DNA of 64,000 nt from Breviolum minutum Mf 1.05b.01 (GCA_000507305.1 DF241156.1:1-64000), one strand, 5' to 3'; positions 34,819 through 46,119 are shown, counted from the first letter of the stretch. Notes: generated by a model not told the origin, from the letters alone. Translations and numbers: made by a program.

Positions 34819-34932
34819 CTAGTTGGTGGTTTGAAGTTGAAACCCCATCTAAGCGCAAGTCAAATTGGATCAATTTCCCCAAGGTTCCGAGGTGAAAATA
34901 GAAACATACAGTATTTGAAAGCAGCACCCTGT
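34819..34932. mobile_element. Diverged introner-like element, family 1
   Basis: CTAGTTGGTGGTTTGAAG... and GTATTTGAAAGCAGCACCC ends, with AAGTCAAATTGGATCAATTT and CCCCAAGGTT inside. The interior matches the diverged subfamily at 45.4 and 57.9 kb. Confidence 0.55.
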
Positions 34933-36494
34933 TCTGGATGCATGATTTGACTATGATCTGTGGTTGTGGTGTGTTGTTTTGCCCGTTTTTTTACCTCAAT
35001 CATTGAGAAATGCCAACACAGAACAGTGGGACTGCAGCGGCCAAAATTTGAAGTACGGTAATCTTTGTTGTCACTGGCACAAGGCATGTAGTGAGCAGTG
35101 GCATAACAAAATCCAGGACACCACCAGGAACACAGCCTTAAATCTAAACAATATACAAATCATATCAGTCTTTTGTATTCACAACCCCAAAAAATCTAAC
35201 CTGCCACCGGTCAAACAGTGACACCGGCAAATGCCAGGTGTCCATTTGTTGCCAATAAAACAAACCATTGACGCCATTCTCACACCATACCTCACCGCAA
35301 ATATCTTCACCAAAGACCCCAGCTAAACATAGCTAAACGCTTAAACAATTGCACTACATGTGACATGTGCCTGGAAAAAAAAACATATCCATTCCATTAT
35401 ACGGGTTGGCCAATATGGATTCCCATATCGGATATGTGGGCGATGTTTTTATCCTCCATAACCAAAGGTTGTATAACCCCTCCAAAAAATGACCCACCCA
35501 ACCAAGGGCGTCATCTTTATCACGAAAAAGACTAAGGAAACCAAAAAAGAATCTCAAAATCTCATCTTCCTCCCATAATCATGGAAATGGAGAATGGCCC
35601 CCCTTGGAGACTAAACTGATCTTCCAGGGCCCCATTTTCATCCATTCTATTTCCCACTTCCATGAGTTATGGGAGGAAGAGTAATGCTCAAACCATCCAC
35701 TTTAGATTCAATCGCCTTTTTTATTCCTTCATGTTTTCTGTCAACAACAAAAAAGGTCCACCTTTCCAAACCTTCACCCCAAAAAAACACATGGCCGAAG
35801 AAACAAGAGGTTTTCCTGGTCTGGTCTCCATCAAAGGCTTTTCAGGTCGTTTGTAACCATCTAAACGTATCAAATCTGCCTTCCAATCATGTCCTCCATG
35901 ACTCTTCTCCAAAATTTCCAATTCACGATCAGGGTGAACCTACCAGGTCGGATCGAAGAATTTTGCTTCATACCTAGATCTTCCAAGGGGTGCTGAATGA
36001 TAAGGGGTGCCTATACCCCATCCCTTAGGGTTCAAACGGTACCCTTTGGAAGAAGCCGGTACATCCGAGTATTCATCCCATATCCATCCATATCCTGTAC
36101 TCATCTGTTTCAAGATGTTATCTGCCTTTGTAGGTTCTCTGTTTTTTCTTCCAAGCTTTTTGACCTTGCTTGGTTGTTCTAGGTACCCTCCTTTGGAATC
36201 AATTTGGCAAATCTCAAAAAACCATGACATCCAAAGAGCGAACTCACCCAAACATCACATGAATGAATTCTCAACCAGGCACCCCTCAAAAAATTCCACA
36301 GAATCATCAGCTGCTGGATGAACCGCCACCCAACAAAGAATGAATATCCAAAAATCAACAATGCCATCGAAATCTTACCGAGTTGTGGCTGAAAATTCAC
36401 CCTTCTACAGGAGGTACATAAGGATGTCCAGCCCCCAAAAAAAACCAGACCATGACGCCCAAATGCCCCAAGAATGAATGTCTTCCCACGGCAC

Positions 36495-36551
36495 CCAATT
36501 TAAGAACTCATCGAAGCTGATTTGTCCAGAACTGTCGCTATCGATAAAATC
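36495..36551 (-). CDS. EF-hand exon of calcium-binding protein gene C
   Basis: Acceptor TTTCGCCAG|GATTTT (36552-36553) and donor AATTGG|GTGCCG (36493-36494) enclose 19 codons in phase 0. They contain a full EF-hand loop, D-S-D-S-S-G-Q-I-S-F-D-E: acidic or polar residues at loop positions 1, 3 and 5, Gly at 6, Ile at 8 and Glu at 12. The exiting helix F-L-N-W follows. The boundary after Trp is the same as in the 41267-41320 exon, which supports a shared exon-duplication origin. EF-hands bind Ca2+ and normally act in pairs. Confidence 0.75.
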
Positions 36552-36952
36552 CTGGCGAAACGGTGGGAGGTTTTCTTATGGCAAATCCCAGCCCGACGTT
36601 TAGTTGTCAACACATGCGAAACCCATCCCAAATGGCCAAGGTGAGGAAGTGAATTGGTGGACAAATCCAACAACTTTATTTCATGAATATGCAATCTAGC
36701 ATTGATTCTTGCTTTAATCCACCATAAATTGATTACTACCATGATTATACCAATGAAAAATCCAACAATGCATATTGATGTTCACAAATGAACTACAACT
36801 GGGGATGAAGACTCAGCATGCTGACTGTCATGAAACTCTGAAGGGTGGGACCCATGCATACCGAGGAACATGCAGCTCACAACCTGAGATTTGTTTCACA
36901 TGGCTGCCAACCAAAGACTGAAACAAATGGAGACAACTTATCCTTACAAATG

Positions 36953-37035
36953 GGTAACTGGGGTCGTAACCCTACTTGTAGGGGTTATAACTCCATTTAT
37001 AATTGGTAGGGGTCCACCTTGTAGTTTGTGGTTGA
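36953..37035. mobile_element. Short inverted-repeat element, family 4
   Basis: GTAACTGGGGTCGTAACCC and GGGGTTATAACTCC... with TTGGTAGGGGTCCACCTTG at the right, CCTACTTGTAGG in the middle. Related to the elements at 57.99 and 38.28 kb. Confidence 0.5.
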
Positions 37036-37724
37036 ACCATCCGTTCCCAGGGAAGAAAAACACAATATTTGAAACCACAACCTAAATAACCACTTACTGT
37101 ACATTCTCCATGAAGAGTGTATGTATAACATGTAATTACTAATTCTTTGTTACGTCACTGGGATGTTTTTGGTTGCTCAGTTTTCAGGACCCTTATGAAC
37201 AAAACTTCAAGGGACCCACGCCACATATCGACATACCCACAAGGTATCTCACCCACCAAAATAGGACCAATTGTCCAGTATTGGAATGTCGATGTTGAAA
37301 CTACTGGTATTTAGTGAGTTCACCCTAGAATTTTCAATCACTGCTCAAGTTGAATTTGCTGAATGTAGTTGCTTACTTTCTGCCATGGTAAATGATCGTT
37401 TGAGGAATGCACGCTCGTTTTTTTTCCAGACATCTTGAGCAACTTATTCCCCAAAATCTGACATTTACAAAGAAGCATAGCCAGGTTAGTTGTAAAGGCC
37501 TCTAATCTTGATCAACAAAAAAAACAAAGGTTGTAAAGATATGTTTGATGGCTGAGATCTGGGCTCAGAGGCTAGGAGGTTAGTACACTATATAGTTACT
37601 AGTTTCTATATGTTTATATACAAAAAAATCAAGAGTCATCAACAGCATAACAATGTTTGGGTGTATCAAGAATGCTTTCCAATGTCAGTGGGCTCCAAGT
37701 CAGGTCTACGAGTTTGAAAGGTAC

Positions 37725-37814
37725 CAACCACCAGGGCTTCTCCGTTATGAAGGCCGTAGTAGTCTGCTAATGTATCACTTGGGATTGCGTTCTTGAGTTG
37801 GGGGGTGTCTTCTA
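37725..37814 (-). CDS. Candidate exon, possibly of gene C
   Basis: Acceptor TTGCTCAAG|ATAGAAG (37815-37816) and donor GTGGTTG|GTACC (37723-37724). It reads I-E-D-T-P-Q-L-K-N-A-I-P-S-D-T-L-A then Y-Y-G-L-H-N-G-E-A-L-V-V. Protein-like. Its phase does not join cleanly to the 38139 exon under a GT donor, so membership of gene C is uncertain. Confidence 0.4.
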
Positions 37815-38138
37815 TCTTGAGCAATACCATTAAAACTAAAACTACATGCGGTTCAAGATAATCCTCAATCACAAACTGTACATAACTGATGGAAAAATCA
37901 TCAATACCCAATGGTTTTGTGGGGTACCACTACTATTTTGGATAACTAAGCATACTGACAGAGGTCATGATATTTCCTGCCCAAACAATCCACTACCAAC
38001 CGGGGAATCCTCAAATTTATACCCTACATTTGCTGCTGTGCTTGGTTGCATTTCCCAAAATGGCTCCCATTTATATAATTCGATCTCTTGAACTTTGAAC
38101 CAAGCAACTTGCTTCTTTTGCAATACCACCGATGGAAC

Positions 38139-38190
38139 CTATGAAACGCCAAAACTCATCCTTGTCAAGTTGGCCATCGCCAGTTTTGTC
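38139..38190 (-). CDS. EF-hand exon of calcium-binding protein gene C
   Basis: Acceptor GAACCAAG|GACAAA (38191-38192) and donor TTCATAG|GTTCC (38137-38138). It encodes the loop D-K-T-G-D-G-Q-L-D-K-D-E followed by F-W-R-F-I, a canonical EF-hand: D1, T3, D5, G6, L8, E12. The preceding E-helix (R-I-F-R-K-I-E-A) is supplied by the exon at 39967-40029, so the two exons should be spliced across the PARP-type gene that lies between them. Confidence 0.75.
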
Positions 38191-38282
38191 CTTGGTTCGA
38201 ACCCCATTTCAACTGGAAAAAAACTGAACACACCCCCGAAATCTGAAAAAAACGTGGACAACAAACAAGCCGGCAAACCTAC

Positions 38283-38440
38283 CTGGTGGGTCCCCCCTAC
38301 CTACCAGTTGATTTTCAATGGAGTTATAACTTACCATAATAAGGGCCAGGGTTGGAACCTCTATACTTACCCGTCTGTTAAAATGCCATTAAAGGGGCCG
38401 AAAAATAATATTACGTTGACCGTCGGAGGCCCACCTTGTA
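38283..38440. mobile_element. Probable inverted-repeat element, family 4
   Basis: GGTGGGTCCCCCCTACCTACC...AATGGAGTTATAAC at the left and GGCCCACCTTG at the right, similar to 57.99 kb. The interior is diverged. Confidence 0.4.
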
Positions 38441-38755
38441 TCAAACATCAGATTTTTGTTTTCTGAAGGTTGACAGCAGCTCCATCTAGAGGTTGACAAC
38501 ACACACACACACATGTTTGGCAAAAAAATCACTGGAAGAACAATAATTCAATGGGGGGAAAGTTTGGCAATGTATCAGCTCGAAAAAAAGCAACATCAAA
38601 CTTCAGTTCAAAGCCTCTTGCGCCTTGCCCCATGTCTTTTTTACCGCTCCTCATGGGTCATTGGCGCTCAAATGCTTACTGTTCCTGAGTTTCAGGATAT
38701 CCACTCTTGCCACATCTGGGAGGATCAGATCTTGTTCAAAAGGTTTACAGTGGCC

Positions 38756-39403
38756 TTAATGATGATAATGATGGTGGTGATCGCCATGCAGGTAGTAGCC
38801 TGTCATTGATACCACCCTTTTGGGATCATAGATCACATATTCAGGCCCATAAGGATCAGGTTGGAAGTTGATGGAATTATAGCCTTGCCTCTTCAACCAG
38901 CTTCCCCTATCTTTCCGGTCTTGACACTTGGCAAAGGGATGATGATTACATGTTGGACTGGTAGTGCAGTGCCATGGCATTTGCTTCACACGACCCAGGT
39001 TCACCTTAGCTTCAATGATGAAACCTGCTCCTGAATCAGGGCCTTTGATCTTCCCACTGGTTGCTTGAACTGAGGTTGCAAAGTAGATTCCAGCACCACA
39101 CCATCCCACATGACCCAATCGAAATCCATTCTCCAAGATACTCTTACCAGCACTGGGAGTAGTTTGATGATAGAGTGTCTTCACCCATCCGAGACTGGCT
39201 TCAAGACTTTCGGACTCGTTTTCGGTGTTTGGAACCGTCTCATTGCTGGCACCGTGTGCGATCTGAAGTGCTTGAAGGGCACAAGCACCGGAAGCATCGG
39301 TGGCTTGACATTCATCATCCTGCAATAGACGATCTTGCTGAACTTCATCTGTAAGTCCAAGTTTTGCAATACTCACAAGAACTAAGACATGAGACCACCC
39401 CAT
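38756..39403 (-). CDS. Secreted PARP-type ADP-ribosyltransferase
   Basis: An intron-less 215-residue frame from ATG at 39403 to TAA at 38756. It contains a PARP catalytic fold: L-Y-H-Q-T-T (His79), G-A-G-I-Y-F-A-T (Tyr107) and P-E-Y-V-I-Y-D (Glu188). This is the complete H-Y-E triad used to bind NAD+ and transfer ADP-ribose. The substrate is not predictable. An N-terminal hydrophobic stretch (V-L-V-L-V-S-I-A) looks like a signal peptide, followed by D-D-E-C...C-A-L-Q-A-L-Q, a leader motif I recall from dinoflagellate secreted or surface proteins. The domain is short, with no DNA-binding or regulatory domain, so it is not a PARP1-like repair enzyme. The C-terminus is H-H-H-H-Y-H-H. The frame stays open to 39523 through a non-ATG codon. 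The gene lies inside an intron of the EF-hand gene on the same strand, and the lack of introns suggests retroposition. Confidence 0.8.
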   Translation of the reverse strand: MGWSHVLVLVSIAKLGLTDEVQQDRLLQDDECQATDASGACALQALQIAHGASNETVPNTENESESLEASLGWVKTLYHQTTPSAGKSILENGFRLGHVGWCGAGIYFATSVQATSGKIKGPDSGAGFIIEAKVNLGRVKQMPWHCTTSPTCNHHPFAKCQDRKDRGSWLKRQGYNSINFQPDPYGPEYVIYDPKRVVSMTGYYLHGDHHHHYHH

Positions 39404-39966
39404 TCCCTCGATGGTTATGCCGGATCCGGTGGGATCTGAAAATTCACCGCAAGGATCAATGGAAACGCTTTTAGGGCATGGAAGCAGAGCTTGAGCATTT
39501 TTGGTTTCAGGGATGCAAAACACTCAAGCCAGGTCAAGCAATGACACTCACAAGCTATCAGCAACCTGAAGTACAACAAAGCTGATTTGTTGTTTTTTGC
39601 ACAAATCTAAGGCACATATATACATTAAACGAGAACACATGACTGCATTATTCAAATCAAAGTGGTTGCAAAGTAAACGGACAGAACAGATCAATAGCAT
39701 CAACTCATAACAGAAATCGCCACCCAAAAAAAGTCGACAGAAATCGTGTGCATCAACAACATGTTCCTCACATCCTTACTGCCATGAGCCCCCCAAAAAA
39801 CCATGAAAAATCAAGCTTTTTTTGGCCCACCTTAAAAAGGTACCCAGGTTTTGGCTATTTTACCATCAAAAAGAACCCTTTACTAAAGGTATTTCTATAG
39901 GGACCTTAGGGGCCGTTCCCACCCAGAAAGTCATCCTGGTAGGTTAAGTCAAACGGTCAAAACTGC

Positions 39967-40029
39967 CCTGCTCCAAGCTTCGATCTTCCGAAAGATGCGC
40001 TTCACGTCAAGTTCCGTCATGTCAATCAA
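39967..40029 (-). CDS. Exon of gene C carrying an EF-hand entering helix
   Basis: A 21-codon exon, L-I-D-M-T-E-L-D-V-K-R-I-F-R-K-I-E-A-W. It reads from CGGGAAAAG|TTG (40030-40031; an earlier acceptor CCCAAAG|GG is possible) to AGCAGG|GCAGTT (39965-39966), a GC donor. It ends in phase 0 with the amphipathic helix that should precede the calcium loop in exon 38190-38139. Placement next to that loop is inference from EF-hand architecture. Confidence 0.55.
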
Positions 40030-41092
40030 CTTTTCCCGCAGGTGATTCAACCCTTTGGGAAGGATGGTAGGTGGTTGGGTTGGGTGTTTTTTTGTTGGGG
40101 GGGTTTTGGGTCGAAGATGAAAAGATGTGGTAGTTGGAAGTTGGGGGGGGTGTTTTGTTTTGTTGGAAATCGGAGACACATAAGACACATAAGATATGTA
40201 TATAATATAAACTTTATATATGCGACACAGGAAAGAAACGGAGACATGGTGGGATGATGAATCCCCACAGCAAATCTCAACAACTCTCCTCAAAGATGGG
40301 TGAAGATTACTTCCTCGTGAAACCTCCGGAGTTCAAAATACAGTACCTTTTTTCAAGCAGTGCCTTCTTAAACGCACTCTATTGTACATAATGTCAAGGT
40401 AATTTTTCTGACTATTTTCTGATAAGGTTCTACAGATCTATTCTGAAACCTACTATGTTGACCTTGTTGGCGGTCGTGACCGCAATATAACTATACCTAT
40501 GGCGATTACAGTAGTTGGTGGTTAGCCAACTGGTTGGTGCCCTAGTGTAGGAATCCTTTTATATCTGGGAAATGAACAAAAATAGCTAAACAAAAACGAG
40601 GGAAATGCCTAGAATAGAAATCCACCGACATCTACCACCAAGTATAACTCCGTAAAACAAAGAGTTTGCCCCTGAAAATGGATGGTTGAAAGAGAAGCCT
40701 TTCCCTGCTGTTTTAGGGAGGGTATATGTGTATGTATGTATAATCATTGGTTGAAACATGGCGCTTGTCTTTGTTGAAACATCACACATGAGTCCTGTGT
40801 ATACAAAGTAAACTCTTTCATTCATGCTGTAGTGTCTGGATAACATATTATGTATAGTAAATATATATAAATATCTGCCTATTCTTAAACAAAACATCTA
40901 TACATATATATATATATATCAGATCTCCTTTTCCCTGCATGTCTCCATCTTTTTTTTAACGAAAAAGAACGATGCGTAAAAAACATCGAATCCAACACTT
41001 GGTTAAACAAAACTTCGAACTCCCTATAAGGATTCCTACATGGAGGGTATAGTTACTTCCCTTCTAAATTCGTATGGTTTCCATAAAATCCC

Positions 41093-41171
41093 TGTATGGC
41101 ATATTTGCCTACATTTCCCATAAAAATCAACTAAATGTAGGTAAATATACCATACATGGATCCTATGGGTT
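41093..41171. mobile_element. Short inverted-repeat element, family 2
   Basis: CTGTATGGCATATTTGCCTA and TTTCCCAT at the left, AATGTAGGTAAATATACC and CATACATGGATCCTATGGG at the right. It is one of the clearest copies of this family. Confidence 0.75.
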
Positions 41172-41266
41172 TTTTATCACCAACAAAAATCCCAAAATAA
41201 GCACTGCCATGCACGACAGCGGGCCCCTTGCGACACCACGGCACTGAAATTGTTCGTCTCGAAGAC

Positions 41267-41320
41267 CCAACCCAGAAATTCTTCCTTGTCGATACCACCA
41301 GAGCGATTGATGTCAATTTC
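41267..41320 (-). CDS. EF-hand exon of calcium-binding protein gene C
   Basis: Acceptor CTGCCTGAG|GAAATT (41321-41322) and donor GGTTGG|GTCTTC (41265-41266) enclose 18 codons in phase 0. The calcium loop is D-I-N-R-S-G-G-I-D-K-E-E, with D1, N3, S5, G6, I8 and E12, followed by F-L-G-W. Structure and boundaries parallel the exon at 36495-36551. Confidence 0.75.
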
Positions 41321-41559
41321 CTCAGGCAGGAAAAGTGGTTGTTGTCTTTTGTTGGGAAGGTGGAAGTGCCCAAAGGATGCAACATATATGTTGAAAGAAT
41401 GAAAGAAATCCAGCAAACACCACACTAAAAAAAATGTAAGCCTTGTCAACAGTGGGAAACAACTGACTTAAATGTTGCAGGATGTCTTACATTAACAGTG
41501 TATGATGTACAAGCCAGAAACAAACAAATTGAAACTGAACATAACTAAAGATCGTGGAG

Positions 41560-41637
41560 TTTGTTTGTGGAACCATCGTCTACAGTATAGTTTGTGGAAC
41601 CATCGTCTACAGTATAGTTTCTTTGTGGAAACCATCG
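41560..41637. repeat. 27-bp tandem repeat, three units
   Basis: GTTTGTGGAACCATCGTCTA-type unit plus CAGTATA repeated with a 27-base period. The last unit has small insertions. No coding association. Confidence 0.7.
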
Positions 41638-41959
41638 TGCATTTCACTGCAGGTTTCGTGTGATTGGTGTTCAAAATCCTTGTGACATGCCATTGTGCTA
41701 GGTAGGTGACTTGTTGCAATCCTCATATACAGTAACTACTGCATCAACGACATAACCACGGGTTGTTCACTGCTCATGTTGCTGTGCAAAGGTGTAAATA
41801 AACCTGATCCATATTCTGGCCAAGACTCATCAAAGATCTGATCACCTGGACGAAAAACGCGGTCCCCGGGTCTATGGAATATGTGGCCTCTTACGATCTC
41901 AGCACGCATCGAATGATTTGGTGGGTTGAATCCTCCGAAACCGAATGGAAATCTGTATA

Positions 41960-42052
41960 CCTAGAACCCAAATGACCCCTATTTTTGAAGGTCACCCCCC
42001 CCCGCAAACAAGGCCTTTTCCAATCAAAACAGGGGTCATTTGGGTTCTAGGA
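41960..42052. mobile_element. Short inverted-repeat element, family 6
   Basis: CTAGAACCCAAATGACCCCT at the left, perfectly mirrored by AGGGGTCATTTGGGTTCTAG at the right around a C-rich core. A diverged single end (GGAATCCAAATGACCCCC) lies at about 23763. Confidence 0.8.
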
Positions 42053-42059
42053 TATACAT

Positions 42060-44255
42060 GGATATACAGTATATCTTTCGAACATGAAGATCACTATGAG
42101 TTCTGCGAATAGTAAACCATCAACCTTCATCACCAAGTAACGACGATGGCTGAATGATGTCCGTCTCAAAAAAATAGGAGAAGAAATCGGTGAAAACCAC
42201 CAAGAAGGGAGCAATGAAAGATAACAGGGGGTTGTTTGGGTCAAAGACTTTACTACCTAGTTCTATATGAGCTTCATATAGTAAGCCATTATCAAAAAAA
42301 CTATGCACCAACGAGTAGATTTTTTTTCACCACCTCAAGTCTGTGGTACCATCAAACAATATTTGAAAATGAAGGACCCACAAAATCCCAGTGCAAATGA
42401 TGAAGTTTAGTAGAAAACTAATGGGTTTTTTTGGGTCCCCTCATTTTGAAACACACCCGTATGTTTTTGGGTCCTTTGGGTCATGCCCCCTACTGAGGTT
42501 TGAAGAAAGCAATTCAAAATAAACAACACATACTATAGGTGTTGGTGGCTGGAGAAGGGTTTTGACAACATGAAAGTGATCCTGAAACTGACAAGATGCA
42601 TGATGAACAAATTATTCGATCAAAATATGGCTTCTCCAGAGCTCTTCCAAAAAATGCCTTGTAACCCTTGTGCCTCAAATTTGTTTTGTCGGCTAAGCAA
42701 TCTAGCAAGCTCCGCATCTCTTGGGCTTTCTAGCTCCGGATTCTGAATGTCGTTTTAGATACACCCTGGAAGATGAACGGCTGGAACCTACAAATCACCC
42801 ATTTAGAAAGGAAAATGATCTGAACCAAACCTCCATGATCAGGTTCTATGTTAATCTTCAGGGGTGTATCCCTAGCTCCCGGACCGCTCCCAACCAGGCC
42901 CAACTTTTTTGTAGGCATGGTGACTCACTCTCCGTTTTGTTGGAGGAAAAACACGAATCACATAAGAAATGGCAAATATTTCACTTACAAAAGAAATAAA
43001 AAAACAAAATGTGTGTTATTACAGCTTCCTTGTTTTAAACCATTTTGAAATATTTTGAATGGAATAATGGAATACGCTGTAATCAAGAATCCGATGCTCA
43101 ATCGTGAACATGGAAATATTTCAAGGATCCAATAGACTCAGCTAAACTGGGACAAGGATACACCTGGGGTACAAAACTTACCCCCAAAATTGCTGAACAC
43201 ATTCATAAATCAATCAATGAGAACTATAATACACTTCCAAAAATACAAAGATATGATAAATGTATAATACCAAGAAGTAAGCAATTGCCATGAACAGGTA
43301 GACATTTTGAGGATGGGGGGGGAGTACCATATACAGTATACCAATAGAAATATATACATCTCTTCCTTCCACCCACCCATCTCCCAGGCAAAGAGTGGAG
43401 CTCCCCATGTTGAGGTAAAGTTGCTCAGCTTCTCGTCCATGTAGTCTTTTCGACGGGTAAGGCCTGAATGAAAGGGAAAGGATGGGAAAGGGATGTGTTG
43501 ACAGGGGAGTTACATCCCAACTTGGGGGACTTACCCTGACCAATTCTACTACTGAACATTGAAATGAACACCTGATGTAATTTCAAGGTCCAAAATTTCA
43601 GTAGAAAATTTGAACATGAACATGTCATGATTTCAGAATGATTCACCAACCTGGATTTCCTTCACATGAGGGACATGTTCTTCCTTGAATTCCCAACAGA
43701 AACCCACCTTTTAGGTTAACATCACCGGTTTGACCATGTCACCCGGAAATATGCACACTGCACCATACTGCACCACTCCAGACTTCAAATTCACTGACTT
43801 TTTGGTTGGTAGTTTTCGAAAATATCAATTGATGATGAAGTGACATTTTTTGGGAATTTTTGGACTGTTTTTTGTTGATTCGGATTGAAATTTGTGCTTT
43901 GAAATATCTTTCGTTTTTTGTTGTCGAGAGGGGTGGATGTTCAAGCGCCACCTCCCCCAACAACTAGCACAGTTCCGGCTTTTGCGGAAAAAACATGTCA
44001 TCTTCCAAACATTCATTTTCGGGGTCTAAGTTATTTAGTTTTATTTTTAAGGGAAGGTAAAACACTATCAAATAGCATTCAGTATCAAATCGTCTGATCC
44101 CAGGATTTGGAGAAATATACCCACAACAAATGAACAAAGAAACCAAAAAAAACAAACATAAGTTGTGGTGACGAAACAAAAGCTACCGACCTGCACAAAA
44201 AAAAACGGACGTTTTCCAAATTGGTTGTTCTTTCCCCATGGCCAAAAACCATGGT
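42060..44255. other. No firmly supported gene
   Basis: Possible minus-strand coding fragments occur near 42620-42715 (two frames open) and 43395-43470 (D-Y-M-D-E-K-L-S-N-F or an alternative frame), but neither has a unique pair of splice sites. They could be early exons of the EF-hand gene. A repeated-word region (GGGTTTTTTTGGGTCCCC) lies near 42421. Confidence 0.35.
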
Positions 44256-44258
44256 TTC

Positions 44259-44346
44259 TGGTTGGTGGTTTCAACCCATTTGAAAAATATTAGTCAAAAT
44301 GGAAATCTTCCCCTAGTAGGGTGAAAATGAAAAATATTTGAAACCA
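44259..44346. mobile_element. Introner-like element, family 1, right end shortened
   Basis: CTGGTTGGTGGTTTCAACCC at the left, core AAAAATATTAGTCAAAATGG, right end ATTTGAAACCAAGG lacking the final CACCACCTAG. Truncation would remove one potential splice site. Confidence 0.7.
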
Positions 44347-45191
44347 AGGATGGTTTTTGCAAATCCCAAACATGAAAAACATATCACCAAACATAACGGG
44401 TGCATCCCACAGCCTCGAAGCATGGTGTAGAAAGCAGACTTGTCCAAGGAACCTTATCATGATGCTGCCAAGCGTTGTCTTGTCCACCCTTTAACAACCC
44501 ATGAAAAAGATTGTTTTAATTCGAGGTCACTACTAAACAACATGGTGACTATGTTGAAACTCTGACTGCTTACATTTGTTTGATGATCATAATACATCAT
44601 ATCTACATTGAAATATCCATCCAACAAATATAGAATTGGCGAGTTAGTTGTCTCGCCAAAACAATCACAATAAAAATAATTATACATGCTCTCATTTGTT
44701 TTGGCACCATTTGCGATTGAGAAAAATGCCTGCACCCTCTACCATCACGAGGCTTGGCAATCCTTTGAAACAATGAACACCAAGGTTAACACGTATTGTT
44801 GCTTGCTGATGGTCAAACTACTGCAACATCTGAAATGCATAAACACTGCAAAATATAGATCATGGAATTAGCTGCCCATTTGCTCAGAAACAGTACCAAC
44901 ACAATGGTTTCAGCTATAGATAGGATTTCGATACGGTATCTCTCCAAACATCGAAAACCAACAAACATTACTATTTTCCACGCCCAAACCACAGGGAATG
45001 CAACCATAAAATCTCAAGTGTCACAAAAACGATGCAACGGAACATTCCAAGCAGAACCCCTGTCCTACAAAAACATGTGTTTTTTCTATGGGTCATTCAC
45101 GGTTCAAATATAGCCAACATGTTTTTGCCAGGTCATGTGTGTAGAGCTCCGGGCTAAACTGCGCGGAGTAATGGCCCTCAACTACTCTTGG

Positions 45192-45272
45192 GGACTGGTA
45201 TATTTACCTACTTTTGGTTGATTTTTTGTGGTAAATGTCTATAAATATGCCATAGATGGATCCTATGGGTAA
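45192..45272. mobile_element. Short inverted-repeat element, family 2
   Basis: GGGGACTGGTATATTTACCTA at the left and CTATAAATATGCCATAGATGG with ATCCTATGGG at the right, with TTTTGGTTGATTTTTTGTGG inside. Confidence 0.65.
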
Positions 45273-45422
45273 ACACCCATTTCATTCATAGTAGTTTTCT
45301 ACACTTAGATAATCTTCTTGGAGATGTTTGGAAAAAACAAGGGACATATTCCTTGAAATGCCATAATGCCACAGTAGTAAAAATAAAAATCAGCTATTAT
45401 AAGAGAAATCCCATCCTACATT

Positions 45423-45534
45423 GACTGGTTGGTGGTTGAACCAACCCATTTGAACAATATGCTCGTCAAATTGGATCATTTCCCCAAAGTTTGGGATGAA
45501 CATTCCAAAATGTTTGAGTTGCCACAACCCGGTT
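45423..45534. mobile_element. Introner-like element, diverged family-1 subfamily
   Basis: CTGGTTGGTGGTTGAACCAACCC at the left and GAGTTGCCACAACCCGG at the right. The interior GTCAAATTGGATCATTTCCCC defines the subfamily shared with 34.8 and 57.9 kb. Confidence 0.6.
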
Positions 45535-45678
45535 GACCTGCCATATGTGGAACTCGTGCTGCCTAGTTGCCTAGTCTCTTGGAGTCATAGAGTTCGAAGG
45601 CTTCTATAGCGCTCCAATAGTCCTCGAAAACCCCAAAAGTCAAACTTAGGAAGTGGCCTTGTTCGCCAGCCGATGACG

Positions 45679-45722
45679 GATCCATGGGACGAACGGTATA
45701 TTTACATGGATCCTATGGGCAA
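45679..45722. mobile_element. Minimal element, family 2
   Basis: GGATCCATGGGACGAACGG directly joined to TATATTTACATGG and ATCCTATGGG, a 44-bp version made of little more than its two ends. Confidence 0.6.
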
Positions 45723-45996
45723 TAGTGAATGAAATACTCCAAACATATGAACATGTATATACATCAAATTGTATTTGCCAACAGATTTAGCAGTTGTTTA
45801 AAACTAATAGGTTGCTCATTGGACAGTGTAACAAACCTAGAGTTTCAAGAATCCAAGAATTTGCAGTTCTTTTTTTTCAAAATCCGTTTTTTCTTCTATT
45901 TCCAGGAAAAACAGTTTTTTGTCAAAAAAAATGGGTTTCATCCGCGCAGAAACCGTATTTAAAGCGTACAAAACCCGTATTTAACCCGTACAAAAC

Positions 45997-46119
45997 CTCC
46001 TACCCTCCAGGGAACAATCACATATCCCACCAAATGGGAAACCGGAAAATCATCATCTTCAAAAGATTTCAAAAGTGCCTTTTGGGAGGGGATATGTGTT
46101 AGTTCCCAGGAGGGTAGTC
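45997..46119. mobile_element. Short inverted-repeat element, family 10
   Basis: CTACCCTCCAGGGAACAATC at the left is mirrored by GTTAGTTCCCAGGAGGGTAG at the right, with ATATCCCACCAAA / TTTGGGAGGGGATAT inside. A second copy is at 51953-52073. Confidence 0.75.

Noticed and set aside
42620-42715. Minus-strand exon near 42.7 kb
   Set aside because: Two overlapping frames look equally protein-like and no unique splice pair could be assigned.
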